Shown here: piece after piece, positions 10,201-16,490 of the stretch
Numbering within the stretch: position 1 is the stretch's first letter
How the letters are laid out: the number at the start of each line of letters is the position of its first letter
Source of the DNA: an uncultured Spirochaetaceae bacterium
GTDB taxonomy: Bacteria; Spirochaetota; Spirochaetia; Treponematales; Treponemataceae
DNA length: 38,328 bases
Direction: 5' to 3'
Assembly (NCBI GenBank): GCA_902797305.1
Contig: CADBSK010000137.1
Span: 1 to 38,328 of the forward strand
Translations under genes and position numbers: made by a program
The notes under the pieces: model-generated
Told to the model about the DNA's origin: nothing
Database searches by the model: none
The model's input: the letters and a program-made list of their open reading frames with translations, nothing else

Positions 10201-10307
10201 TAAGTGGAGGAACAAACTGGAACGGGCTTTATACAAGTATGCCAACTGCATCTTCAGGTTCAAGTTACAGTATTAGCAATTACAGTTCTAGCTCAAGTTT
10301 TAGATAG
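7233..10307 (+). CDS. Large carbohydrate-binding lipoprotein (Cthe_2159/DUF4353 type, CBM26-like segment)
   Basis: 1024 residues. Signal peptide with lipobox FILGC (Cys24); start supported by AGGTGG. Residues about 45-150 are a beta-sandwich-like N-terminal region. Residues about 308-395 resemble a starch-binding CBM26 module: an LYAWN motif, then YPGDEMTQYGSYY, then a VIANNGSAG segment (moderate confidence). Residues about 421-900 are a right-handed beta-helix of the Cthe_2159 family, with many ISGG/VNGGS turns and the DGIDCNGSVLTITDG motif typical of polygalacturonate-binding Cthe_2159. The C-terminus is a Ser/Gly/Thr-rich tail. It is expected on the cell surface or outer-membrane leaflet, binding plant or mucosal polysaccharide; no hydrolase catalytic residues are evident. 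It shares domain order and local near-identical DNA with the next gene, so the pair arose by duplication. Confidence 0.85.
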   Translation: MKNLIKRFSYFFIPGLLTFFILGCTGINISTDDNNSVISTQVETASIVLTINNSQSRAVFSKHIDSAVITVKGSDFSDSISTEVSVEDGKNAEDIVISGVPVGKNRIITVKAKYDENELKNVTMRAVSDIVSGTNEINISWSTTALGNVYKELMDLGVDISSLSDTQDEKIAAATNCTAGNAHLVDAEAIASDFKSDTTGSSLGSSESYLLTPGSISFTFYYPIDEYDEDTENTSAADTFCAWFCDPLSEVVTDCNLGEKITISNCTPGTYTLYLTDKSGSIIHYSADVKVTEGTENPLGVLSYSGIMVVVDAEKYAAYNTLYAWNCSVASYASSDYPGDEMTQYGSYYIMAFPGCSTTSVIANNGSAGDCNKLCQDDNVFTSYGIYELTSDGYTTLAGGSTTSASEDEEEADMDYSQIDYSNCLYVNLSTPSWSTTEGGDYTTITTTKATIGTSDNCIKIQLKKNDGVSTGLIQINAENTSGATELHLTGTMTTGGVKVQTNGTDAVCVYLNETSITSSNYPCLEITKGSTAYVVLEGTNTFTDGRSYGTGYGEEYSTSSGTTYEDDDGNTVDCTVVKAATYGSDAKGTLYCKGDLILSGSGSLTLTESYKNCIASKGFITVNGGTYNLTSNAKNGFSALYGFTQNDGDITFTGNGGIFLYNLSKSSSMGGGSSSSYTTASDVTKTYVHKTSGIVVDGIISDTDNGWIKINGGSYTCNAKYGKGMNAKWDSTEDTDTDGGSGTPDPSLYITGGTISVKVSGNEYNGDNNITGTYYDADGVLCESAEVTCAAEGLESEIGITVSGGVITINSEDDAFNASSSSGNVVINGGSIYAYATSGDGIDCNGSVLTITDGIIIAMAPTGSENALDCDGTFTIAGGYLAALAGSSTVEGSWTITQPVIHVKSGSSGNSFGGNMGGQGGSSSSTSGAYSASTSVSAGTTVVVKDGSSNVLYAFTVPSGVSASLMTLTSPNFSGVTMTSCSLYTGCSVSGGTNWNGLYTSMPTASSGSSYSISNYSSSSSFR

Positions 10308-10317
10308 AGGGGTGGCT

Positions 10318-12123
10318 ATGAAAGGTATTAAATTACTTAGTGGATTTATTTTTGGTCTTAGTTTGTTGTCTTCCAGCTGTGTTTTTGACGCGGATAAAGA
10401 TACCAGAGGAAATGCGACCTCGGACTCAGCAGCTACGGGTTCTTCTTTTGAGGCGACAAAATCTGTTTATGTTGACCTTAGCGGAAAGTATGGGCTTTCC
10501 AGTGGGGATGTGACTACCTCAATAGAGACATATTCTTCTAGTTCCTGTGCCCCTGAGGTGGTGGATGGAATCAAGATTTATTACACCTTGTATGATACTT
10601 CTAAAAGTACCTCAGATACAAATGTAATCCGCATTGACCTGTCGGAGGCGACAACAACTACAAATGTGGTTTTGACTGGAACAATGACAAGCGGTGGTGT
10701 AAAAATCCAGACTAACAAGAATCTTGAAACCGGAGTTACTTTAAGCGACGTAAGTATTTCTTCTTCTAATTATCCTTGTCTTGAAATCACAAAAGCCGGG
10801 GCTGTAAGTCTCTGTCTTGAAGGGGAAAATACTTTTATTGACGGAAGAAGTTATGGCACTGGATATGGCGAGCAGTATTCTACCAGTTCCGGGGCAACCT
10901 ATACTGATGACGATGGGAATACTGCTAGCTGTACTGTTTCTTCCAGTGTTCAGAAAAACGGCAGCGATGCTAAGGGAACTCTTTATTCCAAAGGCGATAT
11001 GACTATTTACGGTGACGGTGAATTGACAATTCAGCAGGCGTATAAAAACTGTATTGCGTCAAAAGGAATTTTGACAATCGAAGGCGGAACAATTACTGCT
11101 CAGAATTATAAAGGTTCTACTAAGAGTACGACCGGGAAAAACGGCTTCTGGGGTGCCAGTGGTGTTCTTGTTAGCGGCGGAAATATCACGTTCAACGGCT
11201 ACGGAATTGTTTCTACCAGCGATTTAAGAAAAGCCAATGCATTTAAAACTGACGATGATAATTATTCTGACAGCTGGATAAAGATTACCGGCGGAACCAC
11301 AGATGTAACCACCTATAATGGAAAGGGGCTTTGTGCACCGTTGGTTTATATTTCCGGTGGAACAAACAGCTTTGTTGTTACAGGAACTACTTCGTACTCA
11401 GAACGGACTAGTACAGGCTCATGGAAGGATGCCGATGGAGTAACAGAGAGCGGTACTGTAAAGTTTGCACCTGAAGGAATTGAAGCCGAGACTTTGGTAA
11501 GTATTTCCGGCGGGGTAACATATGTATCGGCTCCGGATGATGGTGTGAATGTTTCTACAACTGGCGGGAACTTGAATATAAGCGGCGGATTTATTTATGT
11601 TTCTTCTAAAGGGGACGGACTGGACTCTAACGGAAATATTACAATTTCTGGAGGAACAACTGTCGTAAGTCAAACTGGTGGCGGAAACAGCCCGATTGAC
11701 TGTGGAGATGGAAGCTATGGGTTTACTGTAACAGGAAGTAGTGCAACGGTTTTTGCAATGGGGTCCAGCGATATGTTCTCAGAAAGTGTGCCTTCCAGCA
11801 CTGTAAATCCTTATATAAAATCAACAAGCCTTTCGGGTTCTTCTTCTCTGGCGGTAAAGGTAGGCTCTGATTATCCTATTGCAGTAGAAAAACCTCAGTC
11901 CTACGGGGCGGCAATTTTTATCAGTTCAAAATTGACCAGCGGTTCAAGTTATAGTTTTGTTAAAGGTGGAACCATTAGCGGAACTGATACTTACGGTTTA
12001 GGAGTTTATATTCCTGCTAGTGTAAGCGGCGGCTCAAGTATAAGCTGCACCGCCACCACCGCATCTGGCGGAGGCAGCGGTGCCCCTGGCCGCGAGTTAG
12101 AATGGTTTTTTGAAGATTTTTAG
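10318..12123 (+). CDS. Carbohydrate-binding beta-helix lipoprotein, paralogue of the preceding gene
   Basis: 601 residues from the ATG at 10318, which is preceded by a strong AGAGGGGTGG and encodes a signal peptide with lipobox LSSSC (Cys21). An open frame extends upstream to 10204 but only overlaps the previous gene. Residues about 50-500 form a Cthe_2159/DUF4353-type beta-helix, with GTGYGEQYSTSSG matching GTGYGEEYSTSSG in the upstream protein, and the closing KGDGLDSNGNITISGG motif. It lacks the CBM26-like and N-terminal domains of its neighbour. It starts 10 bp after the upstream stop, so the two are probably co-transcribed. Its stop codon overlaps that of the converging LUD gene. The last codons are GC-rich and low complexity (Ser/Gly/Ala), ending in an acidic aromatic tail. 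Confidence 0.86.
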   Translation: MKGIKLLSGFIFGLSLLSSSCVFDADKDTRGNATSDSAATGSSFEATKSVYVDLSGKYGLSSGDVTTSIETYSSSSCAPEVVDGIKIYYTLYDTSKSTSDTNVIRIDLSEATTTTNVVLTGTMTSGGVKIQTNKNLETGVTLSDVSISSSNYPCLEITKAGAVSLCLEGENTFIDGRSYGTGYGEQYSTSSGATYTDDDGNTASCTVSSSVQKNGSDAKGTLYSKGDMTIYGDGELTIQQAYKNCIASKGILTIEGGTITAQNYKGSTKSTTGKNGFWGASGVLVSGGNITFNGYGIVSTSDLRKANAFKTDDDNYSDSWIKITGGTTDVTTYNGKGLCAPLVYISGGTNSFVVTGTTSYSERTSTGSWKDADGVTESGTVKFAPEGIEAETLVSISGGVTYVSAPDDGVNVSTTGGNLNISGGFIYVSSKGDGLDSNGNITISGGTTVVSQTGGGNSPIDCGDGSYGFTVTGSSATVFAMGSSDMFSESVPSSTVNPYIKSTSLSGSSSLAVKVGSDYPIAVEKPQSYGAAIFISSKLTSGSSYSFVKGGTISGTDTYGLGVYIPASVSGGSSISCTATTASGGGSGAPGRELEWFFEDF

Positions 12124-12758
12124 AATCCCAAATTTTCTCCAATAAGAATTACCTTAATACGGCCCTGAGGTCTACTCTGTCTTGTATGAACAAATACATT
12201 GCAGATGGAATCAGGGCTTTTGCAGTCTGCGCAACTTCCTGTGATTTTGCAAGGTGTATTAATTTCAAATCTCTGACTGTTTATAGGGGCAGCAATATTA
12301 CGGGCCCGGGTATAAGCTGCATGTAAATCTGGAACAACTTTATTCATTCCGCATGCAACAATAACCTGGGTTGGACCATAAGCGATGGCTGCAACACGAT
12401 TTCCGTTTCCGTCTATGTTGAGTAATTCTCCGTCTTCTGTAATTGCATTTGTACCTGTTAAAAAGGTGTCAGAAAGAAGGCTTTGTCTGAACATTTTGAT
12501 TTTTTCTTCTGGTGTTGTAGCATTATCACGGTTGATTATATTTGGGTATGAACCATTTTTGATTTCGTCCATTACACCAATCTGGGTAAGAGTAGCGCTT
12601 CCTCCCCATCCGATAATGTCATCTTTTTTTATAAGTGAAAGTATCTGTTTTTTTGCCTCTTCTTTTGTAGGACAATACCAGGCTTCAAAATGTCTTGATT
12701 TTAAGCCCTTTATAACTTTTTGTGCAAGTTTTTCATTTCTTATCTGTTCTGGTGTCAT
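12120..12758 (-). CDS. LUD-domain protein (lactate utilisation / YkgG-like)
   Basis: 212 residues from the ATG at 12758, chosen because TAGGAGC lies 4 nt upstream and the family begins there (MTPEQIRNEKLAQ). The longer open frame to 12854 runs into a structured repeat and has no ribosome site. The LUD fold is shown by IGWGGSATLTQIG, TGTNAITEDGELLNIDGNGNR and IVACGMNKVV. A C-terminal cysteine cluster (residues about 179-193, CKITGSCADCKSPDSIC) could hold metal, as in the short stand-alone LUD (DUF1121-like) proteins. The role is uncertain: homologues are linked to lactate or thiol metabolism. Its stop overlaps the stop of the lipoprotein gene on the other strand (12120-12123), with no terminator between. 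Confidence 0.85.
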   Translation of the reverse strand: MTPEQIRNEKLAQKVIKGLKSRHFEAWYCPTKEEAKKQILSLIKKDDIIGWGGSATLTQIGVMDEIKNGSYPNIINRDNATTPEEKIKMFRQSLLSDTFLTGTNAITEDGELLNIDGNGNRVAAIAYGPTQVIVACGMNKVVPDLHAAYTRARNIAAPINSQRFEINTPCKITGSCADCKSPDSICNVFVHTRQSRPQGRIKVILIGENLGF

Positions 12759-12793
12759 ATAGCTCCTAAAGATGAGTTTATGAAATGCCTTCA

Positions 12794-12974
12794 ACATTAT
12801 TAAACAGCGGGTCCCAGCGAGTCGCAAGCAAGCTTGCTTACCGAGTTTTTTCAAAACTCGCGAAAATCAAGGTATCCCCCTGCTTTCCGTTCCGCGAATG
12901 CAGCTTGCGCTGCCGCTCCACTAGCAGGTGCCCCCTTAATTTGGTTTTCCCTGCGTCCCACTGTTTAATAATGT
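12794..12974. repeat. Structured 181-bp intergenic element with 14-bp terminal inverted repeats
   Basis: The ends are ACATTATTAAACAG (12794-12807) and its exact complement CTGTTTAATAATGT (12961-12974). The interior is clearly richer in G+C than the flanks and contains the palindrome AAGCAAGCTTGCTT (12826-12839), a hairpin CGAGTTTT/AAAACTCG with a 3-nt loop (12842-12860), a GCAGC-TTGC-GCTGC hairpin (12900-12913), and CCTGCT/AGCAGG (12879-12884 / 12923-12928) enclosing the latter. It looks like a non-autonomous dispersed repeat (MITE- or REP-like) or a folded RNA. It carries no plausible gene. It fills most of the 303-bp gap between the LUD gene and parE. Confidence 0.7.
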
Positions 12975-13026
12975 CTAAAATCTTATCTAAAACTCATCTT
13001 TATACCCATTATACAAATTTATACCA

Positions 13027-13061
13027 TTTAATAAAATCAAAAATTGCATTATAATCAAAGT
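13027..13061 (+). promoter_or_regulatory. Promoter of parE, predicted leaderless
   Basis: A perfect TATAAT at 13050-13055 ends 6 nt before the ATG at 13062. A weak TTTAAT sits at -35 position (13027-13032, 17-bp spacer). There is no Shine-Dalgarno. Transcription would begin at or within a base or two of the start codon. Confidence 0.6.
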
Positions 13062-15101
13062 ATGGGTGAGGAAAAGAAAACAAAAAAGTCATTGTTAGAA
13101 ATGGCTTCTAAGATTGAAAAAACAGAAAAAAAAGAACCGGAAAAAAAAGCTGCAACAAAAACTAAAAAGACTGCAGCCGTAAAAATCGAACTGGAAAAAA
13201 AGTCTGACACAGTTGGAAAAGTTGAAATAACCAAAACCGCTTCTAAAGCCAAGCCAAAAGCTGTTGCTGAATACAATGAAGACAGCATTTTGCATTTGGA
13301 AGGCCTGGAACACATTCGTCTCAGGCCGGGTATGTATATCGGCTCCTTAGGAGACGGTACAAACGAGAACGATGGTATCTATATTCTCTTAAAAGAAGGA
13401 ATTGATAACTCTGTAGACGAATATTCTCAGGGCTTTGGTTCTCGTATTGATGTAGATATTTCTGATGGCCGTGTAAAAATCCGAGACTACGGTCGAGGAA
13501 TTCCTCTTGGAAAACTCGAGCAGTGTGTAAGTGATGTAAATACTGGTGCTAAGTACAATAACTCTGTATTTAAACAGGCTATTGGTATGAATGGTGTTGG
13601 TATTAAAGCTACGAATGCACTTTCTTCATATTTTAGGGCTGCCTCTATAAGAGACGGTAAGATGGCCGTTGTTGAATACGAACGCGGTGTTAAAAAATCT
13701 TCTAAAATCGGCCAGGCAAAGCCAGGTGTAAAAAACGGAACTTATCTTGAGTTCGTTCCTGATTCCCAGATGTTTGGTAAATATGCATTTAATATGGAGA
13801 TGGTAGAAAAACGTCTCTGGAATTACGCATATTTAAATCCTGGCCTTTTGATTCATTGTAACGGTAAAGACTATATCAGCGAAAACGGGCTGGATGACCT
13901 TCTGGTTAATGAGTTGGGTGGAACAAATTCTTTGTACAAACTGTTTAGCTATAAGGGTGAAAATATAAGTTTTGTTTTAACACATACTGCAAATCTTGAT
14001 AAGGTTGTATTTTCTTTTGTAAACGGACAGTCTACAGAAGATGGGGGAACACATGTTACTTCGTTCCTGGATGGATTTGCCAGAGGTGTAAACAGTTTCT
14101 TTAAAAAGAACTATGACGAAAAAGATATTACAAGCGGTTTGCTTTGTGCATTAAAAATCGGGATTGATAATCCGATGTTTACAAGTCAGACAAAAAATAA
14201 GCTTGGTAATGTTGAGATTCGTCAGCCGATTATTCAGGAAACTCAGCTTGCAGTAGATGACTGGTTGCGTCATAACCCTGAAATTGCAAACTCTCTGGAA
14301 GAAAAGATTATTAAAAATCAAAAAGCCAGAGATGAAATTAATACTGTAACACAAAAACAGATTAGGGAAGCAGAAAAGTCTGTTTCGCTTAAAATTCATA
14401 AGTTAAAAGATTGCAGGTATCACCTTCAGGACGGTAAAAAAGGTGAAAATTCAATGATCTTTATTACGGAAGGAGATTCGGCTACCGGTTCTATGGTCGG
14501 CTGCCGTGATGTAGAAACTCAGGCAATTTTCAGTTTGCGCGGAAAACCTGAAAATATGTATGGTCGTAAAAAAACTGCTCTTTTTGAAAACGAAGAATTA
14601 AAAAACCTTACCCTAAGTCTTGGCGTTCAGAAAGATGTTGAAAACCTCAGATACGACAAAATTGTAATTGCAACCGATGCCGATAATGATGGTTTTCATA
14701 TCAGAAATCTTGTAATGACTTATCTGCTTCTTTTCTTTGAAGAGTTAATCTTAACAGGTCATGTTTATATTCTTGAGACACCTTTGTTCAGAGTTAGAAA
14801 TAAAACAAGAACAATCTACTGTTATTCTGAAGAAAGTCGTGATAAGGCGATTAAAGAATTAGGTAAATCAGCTGAAACAACCCGATTTAAAGGACTTGGA
14901 GAAATCAGTCCTCACGAGTTTGGTCAGTTTATTCATCCAAGAAAAGATGGCGAACCTGAAGATGTAGGTATTCATCTTACACCTGTAAGCATTCAGACAT
15001 TAAAAAATGTACCTCAGGTCCTTGAATTTTATATGGGAAAAAATACTCCTGAGCGAAGAGAGTTCATTGTTCACCATCTTGCTCAAGAGATTGACGCTTA
15101 G
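13062..15101 (+). CDS. parE: Type IIA topoisomerase subunit B (topoisomerase IV ParE-like)
   Basis: 679 residues from the ATG at 13062; a TTG at 13044 is in frame but lies within the -10 region. Residues 1-70 are a Lys/Glu/Ala-rich tail with no fold. The GHKL ATPase follows (EGIDNSVDEY, DYGRGIPLG, GMNGVGIKATNALSS). The TOPRIM domain shows EGDSATGSM (E470, D472) and DADND (D539, D541, D543). The variants EGDSATGS, RDVETQAIFSLRGKPEN and the YGRKKTALFENEEL region resemble Bacteroidetes ParE rather than GyrB of proteobacteria. It supplies ATP hydrolysis for DNA strand passage with a ParC/GyrA partner, which is not in this window. It is monocistronic and converges on the antiporter gene 27 bp away. 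Confidence 0.88.
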   Translation: MGEEKKTKKSLLEMASKIEKTEKKEPEKKAATKTKKTAAVKIELEKKSDTVGKVEITKTASKAKPKAVAEYNEDSILHLEGLEHIRLRPGMYIGSLGDGTNENDGIYILLKEGIDNSVDEYSQGFGSRIDVDISDGRVKIRDYGRGIPLGKLEQCVSDVNTGAKYNNSVFKQAIGMNGVGIKATNALSSYFRAASIRDGKMAVVEYERGVKKSSKIGQAKPGVKNGTYLEFVPDSQMFGKYAFNMEMVEKRLWNYAYLNPGLLIHCNGKDYISENGLDDLLVNELGGTNSLYKLFSYKGENISFVLTHTANLDKVVFSFVNGQSTEDGGTHVTSFLDGFARGVNSFFKKNYDEKDITSGLLCALKIGIDNPMFTSQTKNKLGNVEIRQPIIQETQLAVDDWLRHNPEIANSLEEKIIKNQKARDEINTVTQKQIREAEKSVSLKIHKLKDCRYHLQDGKKGENSMIFITEGDSATGSMVGCRDVETQAIFSLRGKPENMYGRKKTALFENEELKNLTLSLGVQKDVENLRYDKIVIATDADNDGFHIRNLVMTYLLLFFEELILTGHVYILETPLFRVRNKTRTIYCYSEESRDKAIKELGKSAETTRFKGLGEISPHEFGQFIHPRKDGEPEDVGIHLTPVSIQTLKNVPQVLEFYMGKNTPERREFIVHHLAQEIDA

Positions 15102-15120
15102 TCGATAAATACTTCTTTTA

Positions 15121-15136
15121 AGGATTAATTAATCCT
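15121..15136. terminator. 16-bp perfect palindrome between convergent genes
   Basis: AGGATTAATTAATCCT lies between the parE stop (15101) and the antiporter stop (15129-15131), overlapping the latter. It is the only symmetric element in the 27-bp gap and might act as a weak transcription end for both genes. The stem is A+T-rich and lacks a long T run, so the call is tentative. Confidence 0.3.
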
Positions 15137-16400
15137 GTTCAATTGCGTCTGGACTTTCTGGACCTTGGACAGGATTATTTTTTTCTTTGAATGCGTTTTT
15201 CATCAAAACTGGTACAACCATGGAACTTACAATTATTAAAAGAATAACCGGGGTAAAGTAAATTGAATCAACCATGCCAACTGAGAGACCTTTTTGAGCA
15301 ACGATAAGGGCAACTTCACCTCGAACCATCATTCCAAGGCCGACCTGGTATGATTCTTTCCAGGAATATCCAAGGCATTTAGAAATTCCACCACATCCAA
15401 TGATTTTAGAAAGACATCCTACGATAACAAATGCCAGACTGAACCATAAGAGGTTAAGGTTCATTCCTGACAAGTCTGTTTTAAGGCCAATGCTTGCAAA
15501 GAAAATCGGACTAAAGAACATGTAACTGTTAATATCGATTTTTGATTCCATGTAGCCGGCATCGCTAAGGTTACAGAATACTACACCAGCGATGTATGCA
15601 CCTGTGATATCGGCAATGCCAAAAAAGCGTTCTGCAATGTACGAATACAAAAGTGCAATGCCAAGGGCGTAAATAGGGATTCTTCGTGAATGAGGATGGC
15701 GTTTGTCGTACCACTTAAAGAATTTGTAAACTAAAAATCCAGCAATAATTGCAAAAACAAAGAAAAGAACTGTTTTAAGAAGAATGATTCCAATTCCTCC
15801 GCTTCCGGTGCTAATTCCGATAACAACGGTTAAGGCGATAATGCCAAAGACGTCATCAATAATTGCGGCACTAACAATTGTTTGTCCGATTTCGGACTTA
15901 ATCTTTCCCAGTTCTTTTAAGGTTGCAACAGATATACTTACAGAGGTTGCAGTAAGGATGGTTCCGATAAACATAGCTTTATAGAATTTTAATGTTCCAA
16001 AACCGTCAAAACCCCAGAAGCAAAGGGCCAAAATTGTACCCATTGCTAAAGGAACCATTACACCGCAAAATGCAATAACGGTTGATTTTACGCCTGATTT
16101 TATAAGTGACTTAAGATTTGTTCCAAGGCCTGCGCTGAACATTATAAGAATGACACCTATTTCGGCCATGTAAGAAATGAACTGATTTGTTTCTCCAAAA
16201 AGGGTGCCAGGTAAATCGTTTCCAAAATTTTTGAAAATAGGTAAAAATCTAAGCAGAAGTCCTGCAACGATTTGTCCAGCTACTTGAGGTATTCCGATTT
16301 TTTTTGCTAAGGTTCCTAAAAATTTTGCAAAAATTACAATAATACCGACTGATAAAAGAATTTGTAGTACAATTTGACTATTTGACACTGGGTTTTCCAT
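15129..16400 (-). CDS. CPA2-family cation/proton antiporter (Kef/NapA type)
   Basis: 423 residues with about 12 hydrophobic helices covering nearly the whole length. Family signs are IPQVAGQIVAGLLL in the first repeat, the FSAGLG segment, GTILTATSVSISVATLKELG, the ion-binding AAIIDDVFGII (tandem Asp as in CPA2 exchangers) and GMMVRGEVALIVA near the C-terminus. It exchanges Na+ or K+ for H+ across the inner membrane. It lacks the C-terminal RCK/TrkA-N domain of Kef channels and ends in a short hydrophilic acidic tail. A sodium cycle would fit the decarboxylase at the window start, but the two are not linked transcriptionally. Confidence 0.9.
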   Translation of the reverse strand: MENPVSNSQIVLQILLSVGIIVIFAKFLGTLAKKIGIPQVAGQIVAGLLLRFLPIFKNFGNDLPGTLFGETNQFISYMAEIGVILIMFSAGLGTNLKSLIKSGVKSTVIAFCGVMVPLAMGTILALCFWGFDGFGTLKFYKAMFIGTILTATSVSISVATLKELGKIKSEIGQTIVSAAIIDDVFGIIALTVVIGISTGSGGIGIILLKTVLFFVFAIIAGFLVYKFFKWYDKRHPHSRRIPIYALGIALLYSYIAERFFGIADITGAYIAGVVFCNLSDAGYMESKIDINSYMFFSPIFFASIGLKTDLSGMNLNLLWFSLAFVIVGCLSKIIGCGGISKCLGYSWKESYQVGLGMMVRGEVALIVAQKGLSVGMVDSIYFTPVILLIIVSSMVVPVLMKNAFKEKNNPVQGPESPDAIEQD

Positions 16401-16436
16401 AAAAAAAAGTATAGTGTTTTTGTTCTTTTTATTGAA
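16401..16436 (-). promoter_or_regulatory. Promoter of the antiporter gene, predicted leaderless
   Basis: On the minus strand TATACT (16413-16408) is followed by 7 T residues and then the ATG at 16400. The position 17 bp upstream reads TTCAAT (16436-16431), a weak -35. No Shine-Dalgarno is present. Confidence 0.5.
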
Positions 16437-16452
16437 TATAATTAATAAAAAA

Positions 16453-16490
16453 TTGAATATTCAATCTTTATGAAATATAATGGAAACAAT
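16453..16490 (+). promoter_or_regulatory. Promoter of the DUF5312-pgeF operon
   Basis: TTGAAT (16453-16458), a 17-bp spacer and a perfect TATAAT (16476-16481) end 9 nt before ATG 16491. The expected transcription start is about 16488, giving a leader of 2-4 nt. This also decides the gene start: the earlier ATG at 16470 lies between the two promoter boxes. The -35 sits within a perfect palindrome, ATTGAATATTCAAT (16452-16465). Confidence 0.6.

Noticed and set aside
10204..10317. Upstream extension of the second carbohydrate-binding lipoprotein
   Set aside because: It overlaps the previous gene in another frame and would hide the signal peptide and lipobox that begin at 10318.
12044..12078. 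GC-rich stem near the end of the second lipoprotein gene as a terminator
   Set aside because: It is inside the coding region and the T run is about 28 nt away; more likely a by-product of Ser/Gly/Ala codons.
7233..12123. Repetitive Ser/Gly/Thr coding sequence as a tandem DNA repeat or CRISPR-like array
   Set aside because: The periodicity is protein-level (beta-helix turns) with no regular DNA unit or spacer.
12759..12854. N-terminal extension of the LUD protein
   Set aside because: It reads into the 181-bp element; the ATG at 12758 has TAGGAGC upstream and matches the family start.
12785..13054. 89-residue open frame on the plus strand across the structured element
   Set aside because: It is Cys/Ser/Arg-rich low-quality sequence read through hairpins, without a ribosome site, and contradicts the inverted-repeat structure.
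13044..13061. TTG start for parE
   Set aside because: It lies upstream of the perfect TATAAT (13050-13055), within the promoter.
16470..16490. Earlier ATG for the DUF5312 protein
   Set aside because: It lies between the -35 and -10 of the predicted promoter, before the likely transcript start.
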